From the NCBI RefSeq assembly GCF_029223285.1, contig NZ_JARHUJ010000011.1, forward strand, positions 1-64,000: a stretch of DNA of 64,000 nt, given 5' to 3'. How positions within the stretch are numbered: position 1 is the stretch's first letter; each line of letters opens with the position of its first letter. Under the pieces are notes generated by a model, which worked only from the letters and a program-made list of their open reading frames with translations, searched no databases and was not told the DNA's origin. Source of the stretch: Paraflavitalea sp. CAU 1676. GTDB lineage: Bacteria > Bacteroidota > Bacteroidia > Chitinophagales > Chitinophagaceae. Positions 1 to 8,086 of the stretch are shown here, one piece after another. A program made the position numbers and the translations under genes.

Positions 1-670
1 TTTTTTTCTGCGATTCTGAAAACCGGTAACTCTCACGGCTTTCGGATCCTGTTACCTTTTTGACCATATGCTCCATAAATGTCGTGTTTTATGGAAACTG
101 TATAGCTATTTTGGTAAAGGACAAGGTAAAACAGGCAAAAAGTTCCCTGAAACCTGTTTTGCGGCCCTCGGCAAAGTGACCCCACCCCTCCACCTATACC
201 GCATTAGCGACTCATTACGCCCCAACAACAAGACCAAAGCCTCTACCACTAAACGTAAGACTGCCGGGCCGCCATGCGTCGCTAATAACCTTTAAACGCA
301 TCCCGCATACAGACATGCGTTGCTGTTGTTTCCGGTTTTGGGTTTACATTGCAGTCAACCTGTAGCGTACCCCCAGCCAACCCGCCGGGGGATGGCCTAC
401 GAGTTGCCTGGGAATGGCCTAAGCTCCTAGTGTAGGAGTAGGATTTCTGTAGGACTTCTGTACCACCTCCAGAGCATACCTTCCCAATCCCACGCCCATT
501 AGCCACCCACTCCCCCGCCTGAAAGCTCCCGTTGTCCGTCTAGTCCGGCGCCTGGTTTCGCCAAGAAAATGCACATTTTGCGACCAGGCCTCCACATACA
601 TGTAACCTGCCCAGAGCGTCTCCCCGCCGCTTAATTTCCAGGTCAAACCGGCTCACCCTCCCTTGCACAT
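1..670. other. Gene-free stretch with small inverted repeats
   Basis: I find no reading frame here that resembles a protein; the frames are short, lack a signal or domain pattern and differ in character from the genes that follow. Three small inverted repeats are visible: GGTAAC at 25-30 with GTTACC at 51-56, followed by TTTTT; AAAACAGG at 128-135 with CCTGTTTT at 153-160; and CTCCTA at 424-429 with TAGGAG at 433-438. The first two could be terminators of a gene lying left of the window, but this is weak. The promoter of the 716-1753 unit should lie in the right part; no clear consensus was recognised. Confidence 0.5.
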
Positions 671-715
671 ATGCAGGTTCCGCCCTATCTTTCCACCCAC
701 CCAACGCCCTTTACC

Positions 716-1144
716 ATGCCCAAATTCGTGATCCACAAAAAAGGATTCTTCTATACCGACGAAGCATTCGAAGCCCATCCCGAAGCGAAAGGTTCTATCG
801 TTAATACCTTCGGCTCGCTCGATACCGCCACTGCCGCCAAAGCAGCCTACGATGTTGCCTCCATGCAAAATCTCAAAGGCACGAACGCCATCGATTTTCT
901 GTTTAGCCACAAGAATTATGACGGGGCTTTTCAACAACTGGAAGCGTTCTACAAAAAGGATTTCGGCATTACCCTGACCGATAAATATTACTTCAACTTC
1001 CCCCCGCATATTTCGCGTGACCAGGCAAAGGTCTTTCTCTCCATCCTTGAAATTTCATTTCACGACATCGTGGAATACCCGGACGATGCGGTGTTAAACC
1101 CCGATGATTTTAAATTAGATCATATGGAACTGGGAGAATTTTAG
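716..1144 (+). CDS. Uncharacterised cytoplasmic protein, about 142 aa
   Basis: Not recognised. The chosen start is the ATG at 716 (MPKFVIHKKGFFYTDEAF), because the residues in front of it, from an ATG at 671, are Pro/Thr-rich and look untranslated. The product has no signal peptide or membrane segment, is acidic near its C-terminus (many Asp/Glu, ending MELGEF) and appears to be a compact soluble domain. It ends only 3 bp before the next start, so the two genes are almost surely co-transcribed and may act together. No catalytic motif was found. Confidence 0.75.
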   Translation: MPKFVIHKKGFFYTDEAFEAHPEAKGSIVNTFGSLDTATAAKAAYDVASMQNLKGTNAIDFLFSHKNYDGAFQQLEAFYKKDFGITLTDKYYFNFPPHISRDQAKVFLSILEISFHDIVEYPDDAVLNPDDFKLDHMELGEF

Positions 1145-1147
1145 CGT

Positions 1148-1753
1148 ATGAATGCTGTCATCCATTCCCGCATATCGGTAAAGCGCAGAGGTGGTGTCAT
1201 CGAAGACTACCTGGCTATTCACGATTTCATGGACTGCACCAAGGAACTGTGCAGCGATAACCGGCACCGCATCCTGCATACCATGTGGGGTATTAAACGC
1301 GTCATCGTTCCCATCTTTGGGCACACCATCACCAACAGCGATGGCAAAGCGGTTAATATAAAAGACCTCTGCGAGCAGGATCATATCCTGCCAGATTATC
1401 AGAACCGCTTCATACCCACACTAGCTGATTTTGTATCAGCGCTGGAACCATCCGCAGCCAACGGCATCAACTTTGAAGCTTTCGCCCAATCTTATGCAGG
1501 CGACAAAGACCTGCATGAATTGTTGCTATCTCCCCTGGCCAATACTGGCCACAAAGCCTCCCTGCTTGTAACACACAATTCCTGGTTCATCAATGAGATC
1601 GTGCCGAAAGTGCTGGGACGCCGTCCCGAAATAAAAGACTTCGCCATCAGGCCCGCCGACCTGTTCAACCATATGGAGTTCAGGCTGTGGATGGATAACG
1701 GCTCAGGTTTTCCCGACAGCAGCCGGCTGACTACCGGTAAAATAGTGGGATAG
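1148..1753 (+). CDS. DUF6915-like uncharacterised protein
   Basis: A 201-aa soluble protein without signal peptide. The N-terminal half has a run of conserved-looking His, Cys and Asp residues (IHDFMDCTKELCSDNRHRIL near residues 24-43, then FGHTI, then DLCEQDHILPDY) that recalls the DUF6915 family, proteins of unknown function in which an N-terminal domain of about 100 residues is conserved; the family name is given from memory. The clustered His/Asp/Cys could bind metal, but that is a guess. The C-terminal half is less distinctive. It is the second gene of a pair with the 716 gene and is convergent with the GH28 gene, with only 2 bp between the stop codons. Confidence 0.7.
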   Translation: MNAVIHSRISVKRRGGVIEDYLAIHDFMDCTKELCSDNRHRILHTMWGIKRVIVPIFGHTITNSDGKAVNIKDLCEQDHILPDYQNRFIPTLADFVSALEPSAANGINFEAFAQSYAGDKDLHELLLSPLANTGHKASLLVTHNSWFINEIVPKVLGRRPEIKDFAIRPADLFNHMEFRLWMDNGSGFPDSSRLTTGKIVG

Positions 1754-1755
1754 TT

Positions 1756-3213
1756 TTACTGCACCGGCATGCTTTGCATGTTATCAGTATTCGTAGTCTT
1801 CAATGGGAATTTATCTTTCGAAGTAATATGCACATTATGGAATTGCCAGCCGGAAGCATAGCTAATATCACCCGTAGTAGCAGCATCGATCGTCACATCT
1901 TTGAAATGGAATCCTGTAAGTAATGACTGCGATAAACCGGTTGCACTGATCACCCGCTTAACACCGGCAGCTTTTATGCCACTCACATAAATATTCCTGA
2001 ATTGTGGAATTCCTTTTTCGGCAGGCTCTACTTTTTGCAACATCGCTTTCCAGTGAGCAGGTATGGAGTCGTAATTGTACCCATCCGGTAGTTTGGAGTA
2101 ACTATACGTGGGATTCCAGTTCATGGTGAAGTGAAATGCATTGCCTACACTATCGAGTTGGTTATTGATAAAATAAATATCTTCTACTGTGCCTCCCCGA
2201 GTGGTGGCTGATTTGATATGAAACCCATTGCCCGTACCCATGGCCACGAGGTTGGTGGCCAATACATGGCGGATGCTGCCGGAGGTCTCTGATCCTACAG
2301 TAAGCAGTCCGCCGCCTTTGCGGGCGATGCTGTTGCGGATCACGATATACTCGGTGGGACGGTTAACGCGCAGGCCATCCCAGTCGCGCCCGGCTTTTAG
2401 ACAGAAGTCATCGTCATTACAATCGATATCGCAGTTCTCGATGAGTACCCAGGAAGAAGAGTCCACATCTACTCCATCGGTACTGGGACCTTTCCCATCT
2501 TCGTTATTGCGGATGATGACGCCATTTACCGTAAGGTATTTTGAGTACAACAATTGAACCGTCCAGAAACCTGCGTTGGAGAAGGTAACTCCCTTGAGGG
2601 TAATATCGGCTGACTCCTGCACGAGGAAGGTGCGCACGCGTTTGGCATCATAGTCAACGATCCAGCGAAGGCCTTTGGGTTCGTACTCCTGCCGGCGCAT
2701 GGTCCAGTATTTATCCCAGCAGAATTTTCCCCGCGCATTGACCTTTCCTTCGCCACTCACCATTACGTTCTGCTGTCCAATAATATTGATCAGCGCTGCA
2801 GGCCATTTCATTTCGATGCCGGCGATGCGCGTATCGATCTCCGGATAATCTGAAAAACTTTGACTGCCGAGCAGGGTAACACCTTTGCCGATTTGCAGGT
2901 GCACATTGCTTTTGAGAAAGATAGAACCGGTTACATATTCACCGGGCTCAAAGGTTACGATGCCGCCGCCTTTGACAGCACAATCGTCGATGGCTTTTTG
3001 GATGGCGGCGGTGGTAAGCGTTTGGCCATTTTTAACAGCGCCGTATTTATTGACGAGGAAAATCCGCTTATTGGTGGGTTGTTTGCGGGCGCCCGTTTTC
3101 TTTGCCCAGGCAAGTACGTGGGCAGGAATGCTGTCGGGCTGGTTGGCCAGGGCGGGCAGACTGAACAATAAAACCACAGAGGCTACGATCCCGTACAAGG
3201 CAATTCTACGCAT
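1756..3213 (-). CDS. Secreted GH28 polygalacturonase-like enzyme
   Basis: A pectin-backbone hydrolase of glycoside hydrolase family 28, a right-handed parallel beta-helix. The true start is the ATG at 3213, which gives a clean signal peptide (MRRIALYGIV...ALAN) and 485 aa; the longer frame from 3396 is Pro/Gly-rich and unlikely. GH28 landmarks are present in order: STDG at residues 244-247 (family NTDG), a DDD cluster at 267-269 that holds the catalytic Asp pair, a GSET segment at 307-310 where many relatives keep GHG, and HIKS at 332-335 (family RIK). The substrate may be galacturonan or the RG-I backbone; neighbours GH105, GH106 and CE12 favour RG-I. It is the last gene of the - strand locus and is preceded by a 191-bp gap with a hairpin and a TCCTG repeat. 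Confidence 0.92.
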   Translation of the reverse strand: MRRIALYGIVASVVLLFSLPALANQPDSIPAHVLAWAKKTGARKQPTNKRIFLVNKYGAVKNGQTLTTAAIQKAIDDCAVKGGGIVTFEPGEYVTGSIFLKSNVHLQIGKGVTLLGSQSFSDYPEIDTRIAGIEMKWPAALINIIGQQNVMVSGEGKVNARGKFCWDKYWTMRRQEYEPKGLRWIVDYDAKRVRTFLVQESADITLKGVTFSNAGFWTVQLLYSKYLTVNGVIIRNNEDGKGPSTDGVDVDSSSWVLIENCDIDCNDDDFCLKAGRDWDGLRVNRPTEYIVIRNSIARKGGGLLTVGSETSGSIRHVLATNLVAMGTGNGFHIKSATTRGGTVEDIYFINNQLDSVGNAFHFTMNWNPTYSYSKLPDGYNYDSIPAHWKAMLQKVEPAEKGIPQFRNIYVSGIKAAGVKRVISATGLSQSLLTGFHFKDVTIDAATTGDISYASGWQFHNVHITSKDKFPLKTTNTDNMQSMPVQ

Positions 3214-3263
3214 GGCAAGCTGATTTGAGAACGGGAAAATAGAACAGGATGAGAGCGTGGCTG

Positions 3264-3286
3264 TCCTGCGGCATCCTGCAGCCGCA
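3264..3286. repeat. TCCTG direct repeat overlapping a small hairpin before GH28
   Basis: TCCTG occurs at 3264-3268 and again at 3274-3278, a period of 10 bp. An inverted repeat TGCGGC (3267-3272) / GCCGCA (3281-3286) overlaps it. It lies about 50 bp upstream of the GH28 start at 3213. The same TCCTG-N5-TCCTG layout is seen at 17753-17767 and in the SusC upstream region. It could be a regulator site, an mRNA stem-loop, or chance in GC-rich DNA. Confidence 0.35.
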
Positions 3287-3404
3287 CAAATGAAGATGAC
3301 GACGCTCATGCTCAAAGGATGATTTCCACGAACGCCCGACCGACCGCCCCCCCTGGGCAGGTTAGCTCCCGGCGCCTCGTCTTGAAAACCCTCCAACAGC
3401 TAAC

Positions 3405-4328
3405 TCATTTACTCAACAACTTAAACTCTTCCTGCGTAACGGTAAACACCGTACCATGACGCAGCCCTTTGGGAAAGGTTACTTTGTCGGAGATATCGGT
3501 CCAGGTAATAAGGTCCGTAGAAGTGATGGCGCCGTATTTATGTTCGGTGTACTTATCGAAGTAAACGATCCAATTGGCACCGATCTTTATCACGGTAGGA
3601 CCTTCTGCCCAATACTTCCCGGTAATGGGAGACGATGGAGCGGAATATCCACCGGTGAGTTTTTTGCTGGTGGCGATGCGCAGGTTCTTTTGCGCCGGCT
3701 TCCGTGTTTCATCCTTCAGGAACATGACGTACTGCTTTCCATGTTGCTGAATGGTGGCATCGATGACATTGAAGCCCTGATCGTACAGGAGTTTGGTTGG
3801 ACTGAATGACTTAAAATCTTTCGTGGTCACATAATACATGCGGTGATTGTATTTATCATCGCCAGCCGTATCGCCAGCGGCAAACCTGCCGGGTATGGTA
3901 GTGGCCCAGTAGATCATGTATTCTTTTTTGCGCTTGTCGTAAAAGATCTCGGGCGCCCAGCAGTTACGGGCGGTTGGTTCGTGCTCCATTACCGGGATGA
4001 ATTGCTGATCGCTCCAATGGATGAGGTCTTTGGAGCTGGCATAGCCAATTCCTCCGTCGTTCCAGCTTACGGTCCATACCATATGAAAGTTGCCATCAGC
4101 GCCCCGTACAATGCAGGGGTCGCGCATCAGTTTGTCTTTGGCAACGGTGGGCTTGAGGAAGGAGCTATCACCCTTCAACGATTGCCAGGTGTAGCCATCG
4201 TGACTGTAAGCAAGGTGTAATCCATCCTCGCCATTACCCTTAAAATAAGAGAAGAGATAAACAGGAGCGCTGGATTGCTGGGCAAGTGATACTTTGGTAA
4301 CTAAGAGCAGTAAGAGGAGCTTGTACAT
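3405..4328 (-). CDS. Secreted GH43-like five-bladed propeller protein
   Basis: A probable side-chain glycosidase of the GH43 type (arabinosidase/galactosidase superfamily, five-bladed beta-propeller). The start is the ATG at 4328, giving a signal peptide MYKLLLLLLVTKVSLAQ and 307 aa; the frame from 4403 adds an unlikely leader. Repeated propeller-blade signatures are visible: GLHLAYSHDGYTWQSL, IGYASSKDLIHWS, CWAPEIFYD, and YGAITSTDLITWTD. Candidate acidic active-site residues are in MRDPCI, NVIDATI and WAEGPTV. The usual N-terminal ADP-type catalytic Asp is not obvious (the first blade reads VYLFSYFKGNGEDG), so activity should not be assumed. The substrate is unknown; in this locus it would be RG-I side chains. 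Confidence 0.85.
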   Translation of the reverse strand: MYKLLLLLLVTKVSLAQQSSAPVYLFSYFKGNGEDGLHLAYSHDGYTWQSLKGDSSFLKPTVAKDKLMRDPCIVRGADGNFHMVWTVSWNDGGIGYASSKDLIHWSDQQFIPVMEHEPTARNCWAPEIFYDKRKKEYMIYWATTIPGRFAAGDTAGDDKYNHRMYYVTTKDFKSFSPTKLLYDQGFNVIDATIQQHGKQYVMFLKDETRKPAQKNLRIATSKKLTGGYSAPSSPITGKYWAEGPTVIKIGANWIVYFDKYTEHKYGAITSTDLITWTDISDKVTFPKGLRHGTVFTVTQEEFKLLSK

Positions 4329-4449
4329 AATTGAATATCTGAAATTCTTTTCAAAGCTGATCATCATTTTCAGATGACTTCCATAAAAAAAGAAACCCGC
4401 CAACCTGCGCTTGAATCAGCCGCAAGGCAAGTGTTGTTAAAAATTATAT

Positions 4450-7400
4450 TTAATTCCTCACCAACGTCACACTCAACAGGCCGATCAACACATCATTGGC
4501 GAGGGCGTGCACCGTGAGCGATTTCAATTCCTTCTCACTATTCAATGGCATATCGAGGATCGTGGCGGCGCCGCCATCGATGGCCCGATTGCTGAAGCCC
4601 TTCAGGGAGGTATATTCCTTTACCGATGAAGGCGCCACCACTACACCCGTCTTCAGGTATAGGCGCAAGGGTTCTTCTGCATCTGTCGTAAACGCATAAC
4701 CATCGGTATAGAAATCCTGCTCGATGGGCCACCAATTTTCGGGGTTCTTCAACAATAAGGTATCGGCCGTACCATCTGTGTACTCCACCACTACCCTTCC
4801 ATTCGCCATACGGCTCTGCATAGGGTTGGTAGTACCCGCCATCAACAGGTAAGCATGCGAAGACCGGCCCGTGAGCGGTAACACCGTACTATCGGGATAA
4901 TTGTCCCATTGAGAGGTCCACAGCACATTATTGGCAGAAGTATCGCCCGATGTGCCAAATGGTATATGCTGCTCAAGATTGATCTCATTATTGCTACCGG
5001 CCAGTTGACGTAAGCCCGAATCGTTGATAACTGGCTGCACCAACGGATAACACCAGTTACCAATTCCCTGCGTAGGTAATTGCAAGGTGGGCGATGCCGG
5101 TCTGGGTGACAGGTACACCGGCTCAAACACTTTATTCAATTTTCCATTCATCTTATTGGCCAGCTCTATTTTCTCAAAGGCTATGCCTATAGAAGGAATA
5201 CTCCAGTTGAGCATCGTTGCTTCTACCACCCGAGTGCTATCCCACACGAAACGGATGATATTGGTACCCGATACCAAATAAGGCGCCGGTATATGTACGG
5301 TAGGCGATACACCTTTGGCCGGCACCTCCAGCGGCATACTGATCAACCGCGGACCGGGATTCAATACCAATCTCCCCTTCACAGCCTGGATATGGTTACG
5401 TACTTTAAAATAAATACCGGTTGAATCCTGTCGCACCGGTATTATGTCCAGCGACTGCGTGATGTTGATATCTACCGCCTGCCACCAGCTCATGCTCCCC
5501 TGTTTCAATTGCACAAAAAACGTCTTTCCTCCTTCACCCATTGCCACTCTTCCTTCCACTTTGTTGTTGCGTACCAGAGGCAATTGCAAGGCCCCTTGTG
5601 GATCGTATACCTGCTGTACCGCAGCATTGCCGCCATTGATCGCGATGGCAGTACCGCCTACCTGACTGCTATCTACCTGAAGCGCTTGTGGCACTGCACC
5701 CTTCCAGGTGATGCTAATAGCATACTTGTTTTGTTTTGGCACCGTTATTTCCCAGAGTGGTTCGCCCACCGCTTCATTCACCGGCCTGCCAGCTACAGGT
5801 TTGCCATTCACCGTTACCACCGGCACACCTGTTTTTACTGCCCGCACTACCAGGCGGAGATGCATGGTATGCGAATAGCCTGGAACAATGATGTATTGGT
5901 CTTTGACAGCATCCCGTTTATAATCGACCTGTATGCCCGGTGTTTGCAACGAGGCCGCATTCCAGCCCGCCGGCCAGCCGGGCCTGATGGTGAGTGTGTC
6001 TCTGATAGCATCGGGCAATATGCCAAACAGTCCTTCTACCAGCGTACGCGATGCCATGCCAATGGGGTCTGCAAAATCTCTGTACAATTCTCCGCGTATG
6101 GCATCATAGAATGGCAGCTGCTGAAAATTACCCGGACTAGCTCCTACATACATCGACTCGAGCAGCGCACTCTTCCACAAGCGGAATGCTTCATCCGCAC
6201 GATTTCCCTGCCAGTAAGCCAAGGCCGTATGCAGATTCTCGGCCAGCGCCACATTGTTGATAGACCAGGTATAAGGTTGCCAATTGGTGGTTGACAACAT
6301 ATAATGATCCTTACCCGGCAGACCTTTTACCTGCATGGGTATATGTGGCAAATGCTGATCGATGTACTTCAACGACTGCCAGGCCTGGAAAGCGTTGGGT
6401 AGTCCGCCATCGAGCGCATGATAGATCGTCCATAAACCAGCAGACGGGTGAACCAGCTGCAAGCCCAACAGGTCTTTGTATTCACCGTATACGCCTGCGG
6501 ACGGCAGCCACAGCTGTTTATTAATCGCTGCCGCGATCTTTGCCGCTTCTTCCCGGTATGGCTTTCCATCTTTACCAACGATGGCTGCCAACGTAGCGGC
6601 CATAGCATTGGCCCGGTAGTTATAGGCCGATGAATGCGTTACTCCTCCGCCGCTGTACTGCAGCGCATCACTGGCCCAGATGCAGCAATAGGCATCGTAC
6701 AATCCATCATTATCTGCATCGAAATTGCGCTTCTCCCAGCTAAGGTGCCTTTCGATCACCGGCCATATCTCACGGATGAACGCCGTATCGCCCGTATAAC
6801 TGCAATGAGTAAGCAATTGATCGATGAACACCAGGTTCATATCGTAATGGTGCGGGCGCATATCCCCATTGGGATTGCGGCAGATATACCCGCTGCTGAA
6901 CATGGCATTGCCCATCTTCTCCTGCTGACGCGCGAAATGCAAGGCCGTATCGGGAACTACCGGTCCGCTCAATGGCGTAGTAACCTGCGATGCCGCATAG
7001 CTGGTGAAATGCCGGCGCGCACGATCGTGCCAGCCAAGTGGATCGGCGGTGTAAGCACCACGCCAGGCGGGCAGGCGCATGCGCCAGGCAATAGCGCCGT
7101 GCATGTACGTAGGATCGTCCCAGATGGCATCGGCTGCGATACCCAGTGCACCACCGAGCGTGTTGAGGTATGGATCGGGTGTATTGATCTTTATCCTGTT
7201 GGCCAGCAAGCCGCGCGCACTGTCGGCGCTACGATAAATAGCAGGAATATCTGTATAAGCAACGGCGCCTGCGTTGGCGGCAGGCTGGCGAATCAGGAAA
7301 TAAGCTGTATCCGTTCTCTTCAACTCCACCTTACCGCAAACCATGGGCGCATTGCCCGCAGTGCTGGCATCGGCAGACAGGGGCGATTGCTGCTGGTTGG

Positions 7401-8076
7401 CATCTGCCGTATGCAATTGCATCCCCGCAGGAAACACACCTTCCAGCTTCTTTGCTCCGTTATCACCAAAGCGAACAGTAAATTGGTTGCCCTGCAACTC
7501 ATACGCATTACCAGTACAATAAGCAGGCTGTAAATAGAAGGATGATTCGGGATCGGCGCCGATATCCCCATCGCGCGAAAACTTTTTACCGGTGGCCCCG
7601 CCAAAGGCAGCCAACAATTGTACCGGTACAGTCAATCCCTTCGGCACCACTTGAATGATCATCGCTTCCTGGTCGTAGGTGGCGATCACATTCAGCAGCA
7701 GGGAGCCGGTACCCAGCAAGGGGTCCCTGATCTCGTACTGCATCGAACCGGGGCGATAAATGGCTTTTATGTTTTTAGCAGCGGTGAGCCAACTGCTTTT
7801 ATTGCCGCTGATGATGCCCAGCTTACAATTGCCGCCCATACCGGGCAGGTACAAAGCAAATTCCGGCAAGTCGCCGGCCTCTACCCGGAATGCGGTATTG
7901 CCGCCATACAACGCGCGGTTGAAGCGGAGTGCACCATTCGTCGTTACAAAATCCTTCCCTTCGGGCCGGTAATGGAGCGTACGTTCCTTACCATGCCAGG
8001 GAGCAGCAGCTGGCACCTGACCATTGGCTATAGGCGCAATAGCCAGTAAGAGCAGGGCACAAATAAGTCGTATCAA
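4450..8076 (-). CDS. DUF4450-type six-hairpin glycosidase-like protein
   Basis: A very large secreted protein (1208 aa) with a signal peptide MIRLICALLLLAIAPIANGQ. It matches what I know of the DUF4450 proteins of Bacteroidota pectin loci: an N-terminal beta-rich domain (about 30-280), a central helical (alpha/alpha)6 toroid (about 300-690, with MRPHHYDMNL, DNDGLYDAYCCIWASD, NWQPYTWSINN and a following beta cap near RPGWPAGW), then a long C-terminal beta-sandwich part to residue 1208. Such toroids are typical of rhamnosidases, glucuronyl hydrolases and related enzymes, so a glycosidase acting on RG-I or decorated pectin is likely, but the reaction is not established. The start is a TTG at 8076, 10 bp after the stop of the upstream gene; no in-frame ATG fits. 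The close spacing indicates co-transcription. Confidence 0.82.
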   Translation of the reverse strand: MIRLICALLLLAIAPIANGQVPAAAPWHGKERTLHYRPEGKDFVTTNGALRFNRALYGGNTAFRVEAGDLPEFALYLPGMGGNCKLGIISGNKSSWLTAAKNIKAIYRPGSMQYEIRDPLLGTGSLLLNVIATYDQEAMIIQVVPKGLTVPVQLLAAFGGATGKKFSRDGDIGADPESSFYLQPAYCTGNAYELQGNQFTVRFGDNGAKKLEGVFPAGMQLHTADANQQQSPLSADASTAGNAPMVCGKVELKRTDTAYFLIRQPAANAGAVAYTDIPAIYRSADSARGLLANRIKINTPDPYLNTLGGALGIAADAIWDDPTYMHGAIAWRMRLPAWRGAYTADPLGWHDRARRHFTSYAASQVTTPLSGPVVPDTALHFARQQEKMGNAMFSSGYICRNPNGDMRPHHYDMNLVFIDQLLTHCSYTGDTAFIREIWPVIERHLSWEKRNFDADNDGLYDAYCCIWASDALQYSGGGVTHSSAYNYRANAMAATLAAIVGKDGKPYREEAAKIAAAINKQLWLPSAGVYGEYKDLLGLQLVHPSAGLWTIYHALDGGLPNAFQAWQSLKYIDQHLPHIPMQVKGLPGKDHYMLSTTNWQPYTWSINNVALAENLHTALAYWQGNRADEAFRLWKSALLESMYVGASPGNFQQLPFYDAIRGELYRDFADPIGMASRTLVEGLFGILPDAIRDTLTIRPGWPAGWNAASLQTPGIQVDYKRDAVKDQYIIVPGYSHTMHLRLVVRAVKTGVPVVTVNGKPVAGRPVNEAVGEPLWEITVPKQNKYAISITWKGAVPQALQVDSSQVGGTAIAINGGNAAVQQVYDPQGALQLPLVRNNKVEGRVAMGEGGKTFFVQLKQGSMSWWQAVDINITQSLDIIPVRQDSTGIYFKVRNHIQAVKGRLVLNPGPRLISMPLEVPAKGVSPTVHIPAPYLVSGTNIIRFVWDSTRVVEATMLNWSIPSIGIAFEKIELANKMNGKLNKVFEPVYLSPRPASPTLQLPTQGIGNWCYPLVQPVINDSGLRQLAGSNNEINLEQHIPFGTSGDTSANNVLWTSQWDNYPDSTVLPLTGRSSHAYLLMAGTTNPMQSRMANGRVVVEYTDGTADTLLLKNPENWWPIEQDFYTDGYAFTTDAEEPLRLYLKTGVVVAPSSVKEYTSLKGFSNRAIDGGAATILDMPLNSEKELKSLTVHALANDVLIGLLSVTLVRN

Positions 8077-8086
8077 TGGGAGCGAT

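Noticed and set aside
424-470. Short repeat cluster (CTCCTA/TAGGAG and TTCTGTA copies) as a CRISPR or mobile-element end
   Set aside because: The units are 6-8 bp and irregular, with no spacers, target duplication or transposase nearby.
3214-3396. N-terminal extension of the GH28 frame upstream of 3213
   Set aside because: It is Gly/Pro/Arg-rich and precedes a clean signal peptide that starts at 3213.
6634-7533. 299-codon + strand frame opposite the DUF4450-type gene
   Set aside because: Lies wholly antisense to a long gene with a signal peptide and toroid motifs; rich in His/Ile/Arg as expected for a shadow frame.
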